Program-made: the position numbers and the translations under genes
Shown: positions 17,289 through 27,041 of the stretch, one piece after another
Numbering within the stretch: the first letter of the stretch is position 1
Layout of the letters: each line of letters starts with the position of its first letter
The notes under the pieces: model-generated
What the model saw: only the letters and a program-made list of their open reading frames with translations
The model's database searches: none
What the model was told of the DNA's origin: nothing
Assembly: GCF_009602435.1 (NCBI RefSeq)
Contig: NZ_VZDQ01000028.1
Coordinates: 106,534-170,533 of the forward strand
Reading direction: 5' to 3'
Origin: Sediminibacillus terrae
Lineage (GTDB): Bacteria; Bacillota; Bacilli; Bacillales; Amphibacillaceae
Length of the DNA stretch: 64,000 nucleotides

Positions 17289-18983
17289 TCATACTTTAAA
17301 ACGTCCAATCAATCCGTTCAAATTGTCAGCAAGCCGGGAAAGTTCTGTGGACCTGTCTGCGATTTCTTCCATCGAACTGCTTGTTTGCTGGATGGAAGCA
17401 GAAGTTTCCTCGATGCCTGCTGCCGATTCTTCTGAAACAGCGGCAATATCTTCAATAGATTGGCTCATTTGTCCACTTGTTTCTACGATGCTGGTCAAGT
17501 TGCCGGTTATGACCGTGACACTCTCGACCATTTCATTGATGGAATGATTGATACCGTCAAAGGTTTGGCCGGTTGTTTTGATTTGAGCTGTCCCGTTTTC
17601 CACTTCTTCATAACCGCCCTGAAGGGCTTCGGCAACAGAACCTGATTCTGCTTGTATGCTTGTTACAATCCCCGTGATATCTGTTACGGAAGAAGATACC
17701 TGTTCGGCAAGTTTTCTGACTTCATCGGCCACTACTGCGAAACCTTTTCCTTGCTCACCCGCCCGCGCTGCCTCGATTGCGGCATTTAGTGCAAGCAAAT
17801 TGGTTTGCTCGGCTATATCTTTTATGACTCCAACCAATTTTGATATTTCTTTTGACTGTTTGTCCAATCCTTTTACTTTTTCCACGGCATTTTTGACGAT
17901 GGCATCAATCTGGCTCATTTGTGCAATGGAAGAATGCATCATCTGGCTGCCTTCCTCCGTCAGCTTCAGGACGCTTTCGGATTTATCATGAATTGTATTC
18001 CCGTTTTCATGCGCTTCTTTAATTTTATCCGTGAAACCGGCCATCGATGCAGCCAAATCTGTCGTGGTGTTAGCCTGCGATTCCGAGCCCGAAGAGAGCT
18101 CTTCCATCGTGACTGCCACTTGGTTACTTCCTTCTTTTACTTCATTTGCCGATTGACTCAATTCCTCGCTTTGACCAGATACAGTCGTTGAAACCGAACT
18201 GATTTCCGTCACCAATTCCCGCATGTTGTCGTTCATTTGGTTGACTGCAGTAACCAGCTGACCGACTTCATCCCGGGAATGTACCTTCAGAGGTTCATGG
18301 CTTAAATCGCCTTCCGCTACCAGTTTCATCCGTTTCATCACCCTGGAAACAGGATTCGTTATCATACGGGCAGTCATTATGGCTATTAAAATACCAAGTA
18401 CAGCAACCAGGATGGAAATGGCTACACTGGTGATTTGTGTTGTTTTCCCCGAAGAAACCAGACTGTCTCCAACTGTTTTGATTTCCGATTCCCTATGTTC
18501 AGCCATCTCATTGAAACCGTTCATCAACTCCCTGGCCAACGGTTTGACTTGCAAGGAGAGATTAGATATCGCCTGGTCTTCATTGCCGTTCTTATAGACG
18601 GCAAATACTTGTTCCCGGACTGTCGTTTCCCATTCGTCCCCTTTTTCCACCAATTGTTTTACTTGCTCATTATCACTTAACGACAATATCGTTTTTTCCA
18701 TTTGATCTAACTCTTCAGCATATCGATCAAACTGCTCCAGGTATTCCGGATCTCCATAAATGACATAACCTCTTGTCAAAGCGATCATTTCTGCTATATT
18801 AAATGCAGCCCGCTCATCGGCGATAAGTAATGGAAGCTGTTCCGTAACAATCGATTCTGTATCTTGGTTTACTTTTCCCTGTGATAAAAAATTATAAAGT
18901 CCGAATCCGACTACCAATAAAATAACTATGGAGAAACCCGCCAAAATCTTTGTTCTTAGACGCTTGAATTGAAATAATTTCAT
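17289..18983 (-). CDS. Methyl-accepting chemotaxis protein
   Basis: A 564-residue chemoreceptor similar in layout to B. subtilis YvaQ. Transmembrane helix 1 is at about 10-35 ([19 protein letters not shown]). An extracellular four-helix bundle sensor (about 36-190) contains [23 protein letters not shown]2 (about 188-210) is followed by a HAMP domain ([20 protein letters not shown]). The signalling hairpin tip is [41 protein letters not shown], recognisable near 390-430. It should feed CheA/CheW; the ligand is unknown. The gene for CheX lies next upstream on the same strand, suggesting a linked chemotaxis role. Confidence 0.93.
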   Translation of the reverse strand: MKLFQFKRLRTKILAGFSIVILLVVGFGLYNFLSQGKVNQDTESIVTEQLPLLIADERAAFNIAEMIALTRGYVIYGDPEYLEQFDRYAEELDQMEKTILSLSDNEQVKQLVEKGDEWETTVREQVFAVYKNGNEDQAISNLSLQVKPLARELMNGFNEMAEHRESEIKTVGDSLVSSGKTTQITSVAISILVAVLGILIAIMTARMITNPVSRVMKRMKLVAEGDLSHEPLKVHSRDEVGQLVTAVNQMNDNMRELVTEISSVSTTVSGQSEELSQSANEVKEGSNQVAVTMEELSSGSESQANTTTDLAASMAGFTDKIKEAHENGNTIHDKSESVLKLTEEGSQMMHSSIAQMSQIDAIVKNAVEKVKGLDKQSKEISKLVGVIKDIAEQTNLLALNAAIEAARAGEQGKGFAVVADEVRKLAEQVSSSVTDITGIVTSIQAESGSVAEALQGGYEEVENGTAQIKTTGQTFDGINHSINEMVESVTVITGNLTSIVETSGQMSQSIEDIAAVSEESAAGIEETSASIQQTSSSMEEIADRSTELSRLADNLNGLIGRFKV

Positions 18984-19100
18984 TGCAGCACCTTCTTCCT
19001 TTGAGTTGGTCCAAAAGCTGTTTTACAGTCACGGCAATGTTTGGTTTTCTTCCGGCGCATCATTCCTTTCCGTTTTTTACCTGCATGACATCTTGTCTGT

Positions 19101-19595
19101 TTATGTATGAATCAACAAAGCAATTTCCATCTTGCCGATGGTTTCATAGGTCAACTCGACTTGTATTGCCTGTTGGAAATTTTCAAGAACCTTGTCCCCA
19201 TCCGATGTGACCAAGGGGGAAGTAATATCTGTTTCCAACCCTTTTTCATAAATACCGGTAGACATGCTGCCGGCAATCATATTGCCGAGTTCCCCAGAGA
19301 AAGAATGGAGCATCTCTCCTTCAAGGGGCATGCCGAACATTGCTTCACCAATCGATCCAAATAACCCGTCGTTTGCCTTCAACACCAATGTCCCCTGCAC
19401 ATCTCCCGTCACCTCGATTAATACACCGAAAGGAATCGTCAAGGATTCTTGTAGTACTTTCGCTTTGCCGATCTCTGCTTCTAAAGGAATGACGGCTTGA
19501 ATTGACTTTAGCGTTTCATTGTACAATTCTTTTACAACTCGATTCTTTTCACTTGTTACGATGATAACCACTCCTTTATCTGAATATTCTAACAA
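19101..19595 (-). CDS. cheX: CheX-type CheY-P phosphatase (CheC/FliY family)
   Basis: About 155-165 residues. The family active-site helix is HSFSGELGNMIAGSMS, holding the conserved Glu and Asn of CheX/CheC phosphatases, preceded by GVLIEVTGDVQGTLVLKAND and followed by DITSPLVTSDGD. It would remove phosphate from CheY-P. The start is unclear. The coordinates use the most upstream TTG (19595), which has no ribosome binding site. A clear AAAGGAG lies at 19571-19577, and the only suitably spaced in-frame codons behind it are ATC at 19565 and 19562. The protein would then begin at IIVTSEKNRVV, which fits the family length. Confidence 0.82.
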   Translation of the reverse strand: MLEYSDKGVVIIVTSEKNRVVKELYNETLKSIQAVIPLEAEIGKAKVLQESLTIPFGVLIEVTGDVQGTLVLKANDGLFGSIGEAMFGMPLEGEMLHSFSGELGNMIAGSMSTGIYEKGLETDITSPLVTSDGDKVLENFQQAIQVELTYETIGKMEIALLIHT

Positions 19596-19914
19596 ATATA
19601 GTCATTAAAAGTGGCTATTCTGGTTCTCTGAATAGCCATAGACTAATAGAAAAGATATCGGCAGCCAGGCGATCTTGACCTTGACGGCTTTAGACCCTAA
19701 GCTTTGCGTCCCCTTTTTTCAAAGAGTTTGCCCTTTTCGTTAGTTCTTTTTGACTAAGTATAAAGATTTAGTTGGTTTGCATTCATTATAATATATTTTC
19801 GACACAATTCAACATATTTTTGTGTAAATAGTAAATAAATTGTATCCTTTCCATCCTAGTGGTAATTGCATTATCCTGAAAAAATTGTAGATTGAGTCTC
19901 AGCATATATGTGTT

Positions 19915-20350
19915 CCACGAGCACGGCTTCACTTTCACAGAAAGCACCAACCGCTTTCCTGCGGGATTTTCAGCTCGTGCTGTTCCATCGGAGTCTCTGT
20001 ATCTTGCCTTCGCTACATTTTCGCGTTTCTGATTTTATGTTACCGAGACAAGATGGATTAAACGAATTTTTCTATTGGCTGAAAGGTATCTAAACAGTGA
20101 CGAAGAACCAGCAGAAAGGTGGCCTTTGTTCTTTGATAAAAGAAGAACTCCTGGTTCCATACGTCTTAACTTTCTATCCCGGACGGCAATAGGCAAAACG
20201 GTAATCCTGCCAGTAGAGAAAGTCTCTCCTTCCAACGGAGGCAAGGTGCGCAGACTCCAGTCGTGATGAAAATCCACTTGGCAAGCGGGTTTCTTTGCCA
20301 AATTAGCTGAAGCCGTGCCCGCGGAATGCGAAGTACTTTGCCGGAGTGGA
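19915..20350. repeat. Fragments of dispersed repeat, both orientations
   Basis: 19915-20030 carries GAGCACGGCTTCA..CAGCTCGTGCTGTTCC in reverse orientation. 20215-20350 carries AGACTCCAG..ATCCACTTGGCAAG..TTTGCCAA..AGCTGAAGCCGTGCCCGCGG in forward orientation. Both match the right half of the long repeat at 63215-63790. They fill most of the ~850-bp gene-free gap between cheX and the iron operon; I see no gene there. Confidence 0.7.
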
Positions 20351-20380
20351 GTGTGGCACCCTTATCAAAAGAGAAGATTA

Positions 20381-20415
20381 AAAACCGAACGAATTGGAAA
20401 ATCGTCCGGTTTTTA
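20381..20415. terminator. Terminator, iron operon end
   Basis: AAACCGAACGA / TCGTCCGGTTT stem. It acts on the minus strand after the substrate-binding gene. Member of the shared-stem terminator family. Confidence 0.75.
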
Positions 20416-20451
20416 TACAGGTCACTATGCTTTTGTCACGCTCTTTTTAAA

Positions 20452-21414
20452 TTATTCGATACTGCTTGCAACTTCGTTTACCATTTCCGACACGGAAATC
20501 AATCCTCCGCCGGATAGGTACCAGTAATCTGGATTCAGATAAACAATATTGTCTTCTTTATATGCTTTGGTGTCTTGCACCAATTTATTTTCCAAAGTTT
20601 TTTTGGCAGATGATTCTCCGCCTACCACTTTATTCCTATCCACGACAAATAAATAATCGGGATCCTTTTCTGCTAAGTACTCGAAAGAAACATTTTGTCC
20701 ATGAGTCGATGCTTCGATGTTTTCATCAACAGGTGTAAAACCAAACACATCATGAATCACGCCAAAGCGTGAGCCAGGACCATAAGCATTGATACTGCCA
20801 TCGTTGGTAAGGATCACCAGACTGTTTTTTCCGCTAGCAGAAGCTTTTTCATTCAAGTCGGAAATTTGTCCATCGATTGTAGCCAGTTCTTCTTCCACTT
20901 CAGACTCTTTCCCGAAAATTTCTCCCAGCACTGTTGCATTTTCTTTAAAGGAATCCATATATCTGGTCGTGTCTACACCAAGATGGATTGTAGGAGCAAG
21001 CTCGTTTAAATCATCATATGCTTCGGAAGTACGACCGGAGATGATGATTAAATCAGGGTCGATTTCGCTTAATTTCTCAAAATCCGGTTCAAATAATGTT
21101 CCGGCATTTTCATACTCTTCACTATCATAATCGGATAAGTAAGACGGAAGATTTTCTTTTGGTACGGCAGTTACATCGACGCCGAGTTTATTCAGCGTAT
21201 CAAGTGTACCAAAATCGAAGACTACCACTTTTTCTGGATTGACAGGTACCTCGGTCTTCCCTAACTCATGCTCGACCGTAACGGTCTTTTGTTCCTTTTC
21301 TCCACTTTCGGATGCCGCTGCAGCGTCATCGCCAGAAGAGTCCTGACTGCCGCATGCAGCTGTGAACAAAGCCAGTATAAGAATGGAAATTAGCATTGCT
21401 AATCTTTTTGTCAT
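20452..21414 (-). CDS. yclQ: Petrobactin-type siderophore-binding lipoprotein
   Basis: A 320-residue extracellular binding protein for ferric siderophore. The lipobox is TAACG near residue 20. The class III fold shows EKVVVFDFGTLDTLNKLGVDV, DPDLIIISGRTSEAYDDLNEL and YLFVVDRNKVVGGE, the last being characteristic of the YclQ/petrobactin-binding (catecholate) group. It lies downstream of two permease genes and an ATPase in the order YclN-O-P-Q. A 196-bp gap to the ATPase gene leaves room for processing or a secondary promoter that would raise binding-protein expression. The start is preceded by AGAGGTGAAAGG. Confidence 0.9.
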   Translation of the reverse strand: MTKRLAMLISILILALFTAACGSQDSSGDDAAAASESGEKEQKTVTVEHELGKTEVPVNPEKVVVFDFGTLDTLNKLGVDVTAVPKENLPSYLSDYDSEEYENAGTLFEPDFEKLSEIDPDLIIISGRTSEAYDDLNELAPTIHLGVDTTRYMDSFKENATVLGEIFGKESEVEEELATIDGQISDLNEKASASGKNSLVILTNDGSINAYGPGSRFGVIHDVFGFTPVDENIEASTHGQNVSFEYLAEKDPDYLFVVDRNKVVGGESSAKKTLENKLVQDTKAYKEDNIVYLNPDYWYLSGGGLISVSEMVNEVASSIE

Positions 21415-21610
21415 AACCTTTCACCTCTAAATAAATTTTTTTAATTGACAGAATAAAGCTCACTTTTCTTCCTCGGCCTGTCTTCCTTCTTCCCTTAAAA
21501 ACAATCATTGAACAGTTATTAATTGGGCCCACTGTCAGACTGTCCTTCGGGAAAGCGTCGATCAGGTTTACGGAAAATCGGCATGCCTTCCTGTCATTTG
21601 ATACACATCA

Positions 21611-22369
21611 TTAAGAAAAGTACAAACAAATCTTGCATTGATCGATATCCTGGATATCAATATCCATATCATAAACTTCTTTTAAGACCGCCTTGTCGAT
21701 AATCTCGTTTGTCGGCCCCTTGTTCACAATTTTCCCATCTTTTAATGCAACAATATAATCAGAATATACAGAAGCGAAGTTAACATCATGAATGACAAGA
21801 ATGACTGTTTTGCCAAGGTCATTCACCAGCCTCCGCAAGACTTTCATAATTTGCACGGAATGTTTCATATCGAGATTGTTCAATGGTTCGTCCAGCAAAA
21901 TATATTCCGTATCCTGGGCGATTACCATGGCGATATATGCCCGTTGCTGCTGTCCTCCGCTTAGTTGGTCGAGAAACTTATCCTGGATTTCCTGTAACTC
22001 CATATAAGCGATTGCTTCATCGACAAACCGCTTGTCTTCTATGCTTAATTTTCCCTGTGAATATGGAAAACGACCAAAGCTGACCAGTTCTTTCACGGTA
22101 AGCCGGATATTTATATGGTTGGACTGCCGGAGAATCGATATTTTTTTGGCCAGCTCTTTGTTTTTGCTTTCACTCACTTCCTGGCCATCTATCAAAATTT
22201 CTCCATGGTCTTTCGCAATTAACCGGCTGACCATGGACAACAGGGTGCTTTTGCCTGCCCCGTTTGGACCAATAAAAGATGTTATTTTCCCCCGGGGGAT
22301 GTTCATCGACACATTATCCACTACATTTTTCGTTCCATATTGCTTGGAAACTTCTTTTACAACTACCAT
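21611..22369 (-). CDS. yclP: Iron-siderophore ABC transporter ATPase
   Basis: A 252-residue ABC ATPase. Walker A GPNGAGKST near 33-41, signature LSGGQQQRAYIAM near 133, Walker B YILLDEPLNNLD and switch His in VIHDVNFA. The LNNLDMKHS region fits the YclP/FecE branch. It overlaps the end of the yclO permease gene, has a good AAAGGAGAG site and powers import through YclN-YclO. Confidence 0.92.
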   Translation of the reverse strand: MVVVKEVSKQYGTKNVVDNVSMNIPRGKITSFIGPNGAGKSTLLSMVSRLIAKDHGEILIDGQEVSESKNKELAKKISILRQSNHINIRLTVKELVSFGRFPYSQGKLSIEDKRFVDEAIAYMELQEIQDKFLDQLSGGQQQRAYIAMVIAQDTEYILLDEPLNNLDMKHSVQIMKVLRRLVNDLGKTVILVIHDVNFASVYSDYIVALKDGKIVNKGPTNEIIDKAVLKEVYDMDIDIQDIDQCKICLYFS

Positions 22370-23313
22370 GCTTTACTCTCCTTTAATAAAAGATAGATAA
22401 AGTAAACCCCACCGACAAAATTGACGATTACACTCAAAGTCGTAGAAAAAGTGAACACACGCTCAACAATCAGTTGGCCCCCGACCAAGGCGACAACACT
22501 GATCAATATCGACCCGACAATCAAGTAACGATGACGGTACGTTTTCAAAAATTCGTGAGCGACATTGGCCACAAGTAACCCAAGGAAGGTTATCGGGCCG
22601 ACCAACGCCGTGGATATAGACACTAAGACCGCAATGATGACCAGCATCCGTTTGACCACATAATCGTAATCCACCCCTAAATTGATCGCCTGTTCCTTTC
22701 CAAGCGCCATCACATCCAAGTATTTGGAAAAACGCCAAAAGTAAATCACAATCAACAGTACCAGCACAAAAGAAATAGCAAGTAAATCGGTATTGACATT
22801 GTTGAAACTTGCGAACATTTTATTCTGGACAATCATGAACTCGTTCGGATCAATCAACACCTGCATGAAAGTCGACAAACTTTCAAAAAATGTACCGAAA
22901 ATCAATCCGACCAGAAGGAGAAAGTAAATATTTTTGCCACTCTGCTTAAAGAGGAGCTTATAAAGCACTCCGGCAAACAACACCATCATGCCGACCGAAA
23001 GAATGAAATTGAAATTTTTGTTCAGTACCATCACACTGTTCGATCCGAATACAAAAATGATAAATGTTTGAATCAATAAGTATAGTGAATCCAATCCGAT
23101 GATGCTCGGAGTCAGAATCCGGTTGTTGGTGATGGTTTGAAATATAACAGTCGAAAATGCGATAACTCCGCCGGTAAGTGCGATAGCCAAAATTTTCGTC
23201 GTCCTTCTCGGCAGTATGTAGTCCCAGTTGCTGCCAGCACTGCCAAACAGAAAAACAATCACCAGGACAGCAGACATAACTGTAAGTATGATCAGTTTCG
23301 TTCGATTACTCAT
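22363..23313 (-). CDS. yclO: Iron-siderophore ABC permease, second subunit
   Basis: A 316-residue FecCD-family permease with about nine to ten membrane helices. RRTTKILAIALTGGVIAFSTVIFQTITNNRILTPSIIGLDSLY matches the conserved N-terminal region, and the coupling region reads VGPITFLGLLVANVAHEFL. Its start overlaps the end of the upstream permease by 8 bp. It forms a heterodimer with the product of the gene ending at 23306. Confidence 0.92.
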   Translation of the reverse strand: MSNRTKLIILTVMSAVLVIVFLFGSAGSNWDYILPRRTTKILAIALTGGVIAFSTVIFQTITNNRILTPSIIGLDSLYLLIQTFIIFVFGSNSVMVLNKNFNFILSVGMMVLFAGVLYKLLFKQSGKNIYFLLLVGLIFGTFFESLSTFMQVLIDPNEFMIVQNKMFASFNNVNTDLLAISFVLVLLIVIYFWRFSKYLDVMALGKEQAINLGVDYDYVVKRMLVIIAVLVSISTALVGPITFLGLLVANVAHEFLKTYRHRYLIVGSILISVVALVGGQLIVERVFTFSTTLSVIVNFVGGVYFIYLLLKESKAW

Positions 23314-24256
23314 ACGCTTTTCTCCTCAATACCAGGTATAGAAAAATTCCGCTACCGATGACGCCGACGGTGACTCCAATGGCAATTTCATAAGGGTAAA
23401 TGATCACCCTGCCGATGATATCACAAGCAAGTACAAATACGGCACCTAGCAAAGCAGTATGAGTAAGGCTTTTTTTCAAGTGGTCCCCCTGATAGATGGT
23501 AACGATGTTCGGGATGATCAATCCCAGGAAAGGAATCATGCCGACCGTCAAAACAACAACCGTGGTGACCAGCGCCACAATAACCAAACCAATATTGACT
23601 ACTTGTTTATGGTTCAAACCAAGATTGGTTGAAAATTCCTCTCCCATGCCGGCTATCGTAAAACGGTTGGCGTACAAATACGCTACCGCCAGCAAAGGAA
23701 TGCTTATATACAATAATTCGTATCGCCCCTGTAATATCAAAGCGAAATTGCCCTGGAGCCAGGATGACATGTTTTGGATCAAATCTTCTTTATATGCAAA
23801 AAAAGTGGTGATGGAACTGACAATATTCCCAAACATCAATCCGACGAGCGGAATGAAGATGGCATCTTTGAACTTCACTTTATCGAGTATTTTCATGAAA
23901 ATAAAAGTACCCAGCAAAGCAAAGAAAAAGGCGACCAGCATTTTTTGCAAAGGGCCGGCAGACGAGAACATCAGCAGCGAAATCAGGATACCGAATCTGG
24001 CCGAATCGATTGTCCCGGCCGTAGTGGGGGAAACAAATTTATTTCTGCTCAGTTGCTGCATGATCAGACCGCATATGCTCATTCCCATTCCGGCGATCAG
24101 AATACTGATCAGCCTTGGTACCCTGCTCAACCACAATATCTCCAGCTGATCCTCTGTAAGGTTGAATATATCGGAAGGCGACAGGCTTGTCACTCCGGTA
24201 AACAACGAGATGAGCGATAGTACAATCAGTGCTAGTGTCAAATAACGTAACTTCAT
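23306..24256 (-). CDS. yclN: Iron-siderophore ABC permease, first subunit
   Basis: A 316-residue FecCD permease. Motifs are RVPRLISILIAGMGMSICGLIMQ, NKFVSPTTAGTIDSA and IPFLGLIIPNIVTIY. The ATG at 24256 is chosen over a GTG at 24271 because GAAGGA is seven bases upstream of it. It is the first gene of the four-gene operon, immediately behind a Fur box and a strong promoter, so iron limitation should induce it. Confidence 0.92.
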   Translation of the reverse strand: MKLRYLTLALIVLSLISLFTGVTSLSPSDIFNLTEDQLEILWLSRVPRLISILIAGMGMSICGLIMQQLSRNKFVSPTTAGTIDSARFGILISLLMFSSAGPLQKMLVAFFFALLGTFIFMKILDKVKFKDAIFIPLVGLMFGNIVSSITTFFAYKEDLIQNMSSWLQGNFALILQGRYELLYISIPLLAVAYLYANRFTIAGMGEEFSTNLGLNHKQVVNIGLVIVALVTTVVVLTVGMIPFLGLIIPNIVTIYQGDHLKKSLTHTALLGAVFVLACDIIGRVIIYPYEIAIGVTVGVIGSGIFLYLVLRRKAYE

Positions 24257-24303
24257 AACAAAATCCTTCACTTTCCGTCTGCTCTTATGTAATTCCAGGA
24301 CTA

Positions 24304-24367
24304 ATTAATAATGAGATTCATTATCAATTAGCTACCCTTATATTATCATGTAATTTTCATCTGTCAA
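24304..24367 (-). promoter_or_regulatory. Promoter and Fur box of yclNOPQ-like operon
   Basis: On the minus strand TTGACA (24367-24362), a 16-bp spacer and TAATAT (24345-24340) form the promoter. Just downstream, 24304-24331 carries TTGATAATGAATCTCATTATTAA, read as an inverted repeat matching the Fur consensus. Repression by Fur-Fe2+ over the start site is expected. Confidence 0.82.
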
Positions 24368-24526
24368 CGCACCAGCGAAAATTATCAAAATTTTTGTGGA
24401 AAAGGAAGGCTTCTTCGTTCCTCGGAATAAGTGAATCTACCCATCCAACTAAGGTAAACCGTTTCTTAACAACCAATCGACACAACAGCTGGCAACTTGA
24501 ACCGTCGTTTAAGCTTCTTCAAGGCA

Positions 24527-24560
24527 AAAAATCCGGTCTGCAATGTATGCAGCCGGATAA
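24527..24560 (-). terminator. Terminator after glutaredoxin gene
   Basis: On the minus strand ATCCGG / CCGGAT with inner CTGCA/TGCAG pairing, followed by TTTTTT. Confidence 0.75.
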
Positions 24561-24572
24561 CTTTTACATCTT

Positions 24573-24818
24573 TTAGATTCCGAGCAAAACGGACAGCCGT
24601 TCTTTGTCAAATCCCATGACAACTTCCTGCTCATCAGCTTCTTTGATCACTGTCACCGGAGTTGCACTGGCCCCCAAGGCCATCACTTCGTTCATGTATT
24701 GAGAATCACTGCGAATATCGCGGTCTTCAAACGAGACTCCGTTGTCTTTCAGCCACTCCTTTTCAGCATGGCAAGGACTGCAGGTCTCCTGGCTGTAAAG
24801 AATCACTTGTTTCGCCAT
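24573..24818 (-). CDS. Glutaredoxin-family dithiol protein
   Basis: An 81-residue thioredoxin-fold protein. It has the active site YSQETCSPCHAEKEWL with both cysteines (CSPC), the cis-Pro ASATPVTVI, and a C-terminal GFDKERLSVLLG. This is the NrdH/glutaredoxin-like layout. It should reduce disulfides or mixed disulfides in the cytoplasm. The ATG follows AGGAGGAATAAG. The gene is monocistronic and divergent from the CvfC-like gene. Confidence 0.87.
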   Translation of the reverse strand: MAKQVILYSQETCSPCHAEKEWLKDNGVSFEDRDIRSDSQYMNEVMALGASATPVTVIKEADEQEVVMGFDKERLSVLLGI

Positions 24819-25074
24819 TTTCTTATTCCTCCTTTTCTTTGATTATTACTATAACCAAAACCGAAGATGTTTTAAAGAAAGGAAGCTTTTCCTCCACTCA
24901 GCAGGCAACTTTTCAAAAGTAAAAATATGGCCATTGTTTTCAGAACTGATTATTCAAGCCGGCTTTTTATTCCTGTCAATGAGATTCATGTGTCCCTGTC
25001 GCTATCAGGATGATGGATTATCGCCGCAAAGTCTGGTAAAATTTCAGTCAAGAAGGCTTGAAAGGGGGATATAA

Positions 25075-26220
25075 GTGAAAATAATATCAATAGAGCCCAC
25101 TCCCAGCCCGCATTCGATGAAAATCAATGTAGACGAGGAATTACCCGCAGGACAAAACCATAACTATAAACAAGGAGACGACTTACGTTCTGCTCCTGAT
25201 TATATTCAAGCGCTATTTGACATAGAAGGCGTTAAGGGCATTTATCGGGTCGCTGATTTCCTTGCGTTGGAACGCCATCCAAAGCATGCATGGGAAACAA
25301 TACTGCCGGCGGCGAGACAAATTTTCGGGGAAGAGCTGACAGGATCAGCCGGTAAGATAGAAGCCATCCAAACGCCTGATGACGCTTTTGGCGAAGTGAA
25401 AGTATATATCCAAAAGTTCCGTGGGTTGCCAATGCAGGTGAAATTGGAGGACGGTGATCGAGAACAGCGATTCGGCCTGCCCCAACGATTCCTGGATGCC
25501 GCAATGGAAGCGTCCACCGCATCAGCAAACATGGTGATGGAACGGAAATGGATAGAGCAAAGTCCCCGTTATGGTACATTGGAGGAAATCGGAGAAACTG
25601 TCGTGGATGAAATAACGGCCAGTTATGATGAGGAGCGGTTAAAAAAACTGGTAAACCTAGCCTTTGAGGATGGAACAGAGCAGAAATCAACAGAATCTGC
25701 AAAAGAACGTCCAAACCCGGCAGTGCTGGACGATCCTGACTGGAAAAAACGTTATGCGGCATTGGACAGACTGGGCGAGCCGGATGAAGAAGACCTTCCT
25801 TTTTTGGATAAAGCATTACAGGATGATAAAGCCTCTATCCGTCGTTTGGCCACTGCATACTTAGGTATGATAGAAGATCCTGCCGTGCTGCCTTTTTTAT
25901 ACAAAGCCCTCCACGATAAAGTGGTTACTGTCCGCCGCACGGCAGGCGATTGTATCTCAGATCTCGGATTCAAACAGGCAATGCCACAAATGACTGAATC
26001 GCTGAAAGACAAGAATCGGCTCGTACGTTGGCGTGCCGCCATGTTTTTATACGAGGTAGGAGATGAACGTGCGATTCCTGCTTTGGAGGCAGCCAGCGAT
26101 GATCCGGAATTCGAAGTGAGGATGCAAGTGAACCTTGCCCTTGAACGAATCAAAGGCGGGGAAGAAGCAAAAGGTTCAGTATGGAGTCAGATGACCGAAG
26201 CAACCAAAAGTGAAAGTTAA
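25075..26220 (+). CDS. Conserved virulence factor C-like protein (NifU-N-like plus HEAT repeats)
   Basis: A 381-residue protein of the CvfC/YpgR family. Residues 1-90 resemble an Nfu N-terminal domain (IEPTPSPHSMKINVDEELP, ALFDIEGVKGIYRVADFLALER). Residues about 215-365 form HEAT-type repeats (DWKKRYAALDRLGEPDEEDLPFL, SIRRLATAYLGMIEDPAVLPFL, RWRAAMFLYEVGDERAIPAL). The combination is diagnostic of CvfC, first linked to virulence gene expression in staphylococci; its molecular role is unknown. GTG start at 25075 behind GAAAGGGGG. It is followed after 12 bp by brxA, likely an operon linked to thiol redox state. Confidence 0.88.
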   Translation: MKIISIEPTPSPHSMKINVDEELPAGQNHNYKQGDDLRSAPDYIQALFDIEGVKGIYRVADFLALERHPKHAWETILPAARQIFGEELTGSAGKIEAIQTPDDAFGEVKVYIQKFRGLPMQVKLEDGDREQRFGLPQRFLDAAMEASTASANMVMERKWIEQSPRYGTLEEIGETVVDEITASYDEERLKKLVNLAFEDGTEQKSTESAKERPNPAVLDDPDWKKRYAALDRLGEPDEEDLPFLDKALQDDKASIRRLATAYLGMIEDPAVLPFLYKALHDKVVTVRRTAGDCISDLGFKQAMPQMTESLKDKNRLVRWRAAMFLYEVGDERAIPALEAASDDPEFEVRMQVNLALERIKGGEEAKGSVWSQMTEATKSES

Positions 26221-26232
26221 GGAGGAAGCAAA

Positions 26233-26661
26233 ATGAATGCATATGAACAATATATGAAAGAAATATCTCAGCCGATGAGATCAGAGCTGACAGAAGCTGG
26301 TTTCGAGGAATTGACATCTTCTGAAGCAGTCGATGAATTTATCCATTCAACTCAAGGCACTTCACTAGTCGTAGTCAATTCGGTCTGTGGATGTGCGGCC
26401 GGGCTTGCAAGACCGGCGGTAAGAGAATCCTTGAACAATGATAAAAAGCCAGATAACCTCGTGACTGTGTTCGCAGGACAAGACCGGGAAGCAACGGCAA
26501 GGATGCGCGAATATTTTGTGGGGATCGAACCCTCCTCCCCTTCAATGGCCGTTATGAAAGATGGAAAAGTCCTTCACTTTATTCCACGTGAAGAGATTGA
26601 AGATCATGAAGTGGAAGATATCGCAGCAAACCTTTCTCAGGCATACAACAAACACTGTTAA
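26233..26661 (+). CDS. brxA: Bacilliredoxin BrxA (YphP)
   Basis: A 142-residue thioredoxin-like protein with the bacilliredoxin active site NSVCGCAAGLARPA (CGC) and the conserved VTVFAGQDREATARMREYF and PSSPSMAVM. It removes bacillithiol from S-bacillithiolated proteins. The close match to YphP over its whole length favours BrxA over BrxB. It is second in an operon with the CvfC-like gene; AAGGAGGAAGC precedes the ATG. Confidence 0.92.
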   Translation: MNAYEQYMKEISQPMRSELTEAGFEELTSSEAVDEFIHSTQGTSLVVVNSVCGCAAGLARPAVRESLNNDKKPDNLVTVFAGQDREATARMREYFVGIEPSSPSMAVMKDGKVLHFIPREEIEDHEVEDIAANLSQAYNKHC

Positions 26662-26667
26662 CAAAAG

Positions 26668-26714
26668 CAAGCGGCAGACCCTGTATAAGTAAACAGGAGC
26701 TGCCGCTTTTTTAA
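26668..26714 (+). terminator. Terminator after brxA
   Basis: AAGCGGCAG / CTGCCGCTT stem with a TTTTTT tail. Confidence 0.85.
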
Positions 26715-26729
26715 TCCCGGCCTGGCACT

Positions 26730-26969
26730 CTATACTTTTTCTACTAAAAACGCAGGTTTGTCCCTGAAATATTTTTCTCCATTTTCGGAAGAATGCTCAA
26801 AGAAACCGTTAAATTGGTGGACAACTTTATACTCTCTTTCTGGATCAGAAAAAAGCTGGGAGTCGTTTGATGAGATAATCACTACATCGCTTGAAGAAAC
26901 AAAGCTGTCCAACTCGGAGGCCGAGTAATTTTCGCCCACTCTAAGATCGTTTAACTTATGTCTCGTCAT
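26730..26969 (-). CDS. Hypothetical small protein
   Basis: A 79-residue protein I do not recognise. It begins MTRHKLNDLRVGENYSASEL and has a central VVIISSNDSQLFSDPEREYKVVHQ that could form a beta-alpha unit, then HQFNGFFEHSSENGEKYF. No membrane segment, signal or Cys. ATG 26969 lies behind GGTGGGTGAGAGG; a GTG four codons upstream is also possible. It ends against the brxA terminator and lies before a set of sporulation genes on the same strand, so it may belong to that set. Confidence 0.55.
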   Translation of the reverse strand: MTRHKLNDLRVGENYSASELDSFVSSSDVVIISSNDSQLFSDPEREYKVVHQFNGFFEHSSENGEKYFRDKPAFLVEKV

Positions 26970-27041
26970 CCTCTCACCCACCTTTCCTTACTATTCGATA
27001 ACCACAAAGGAAAGGAGATAAACCCAGAACCAGACAGCTGC

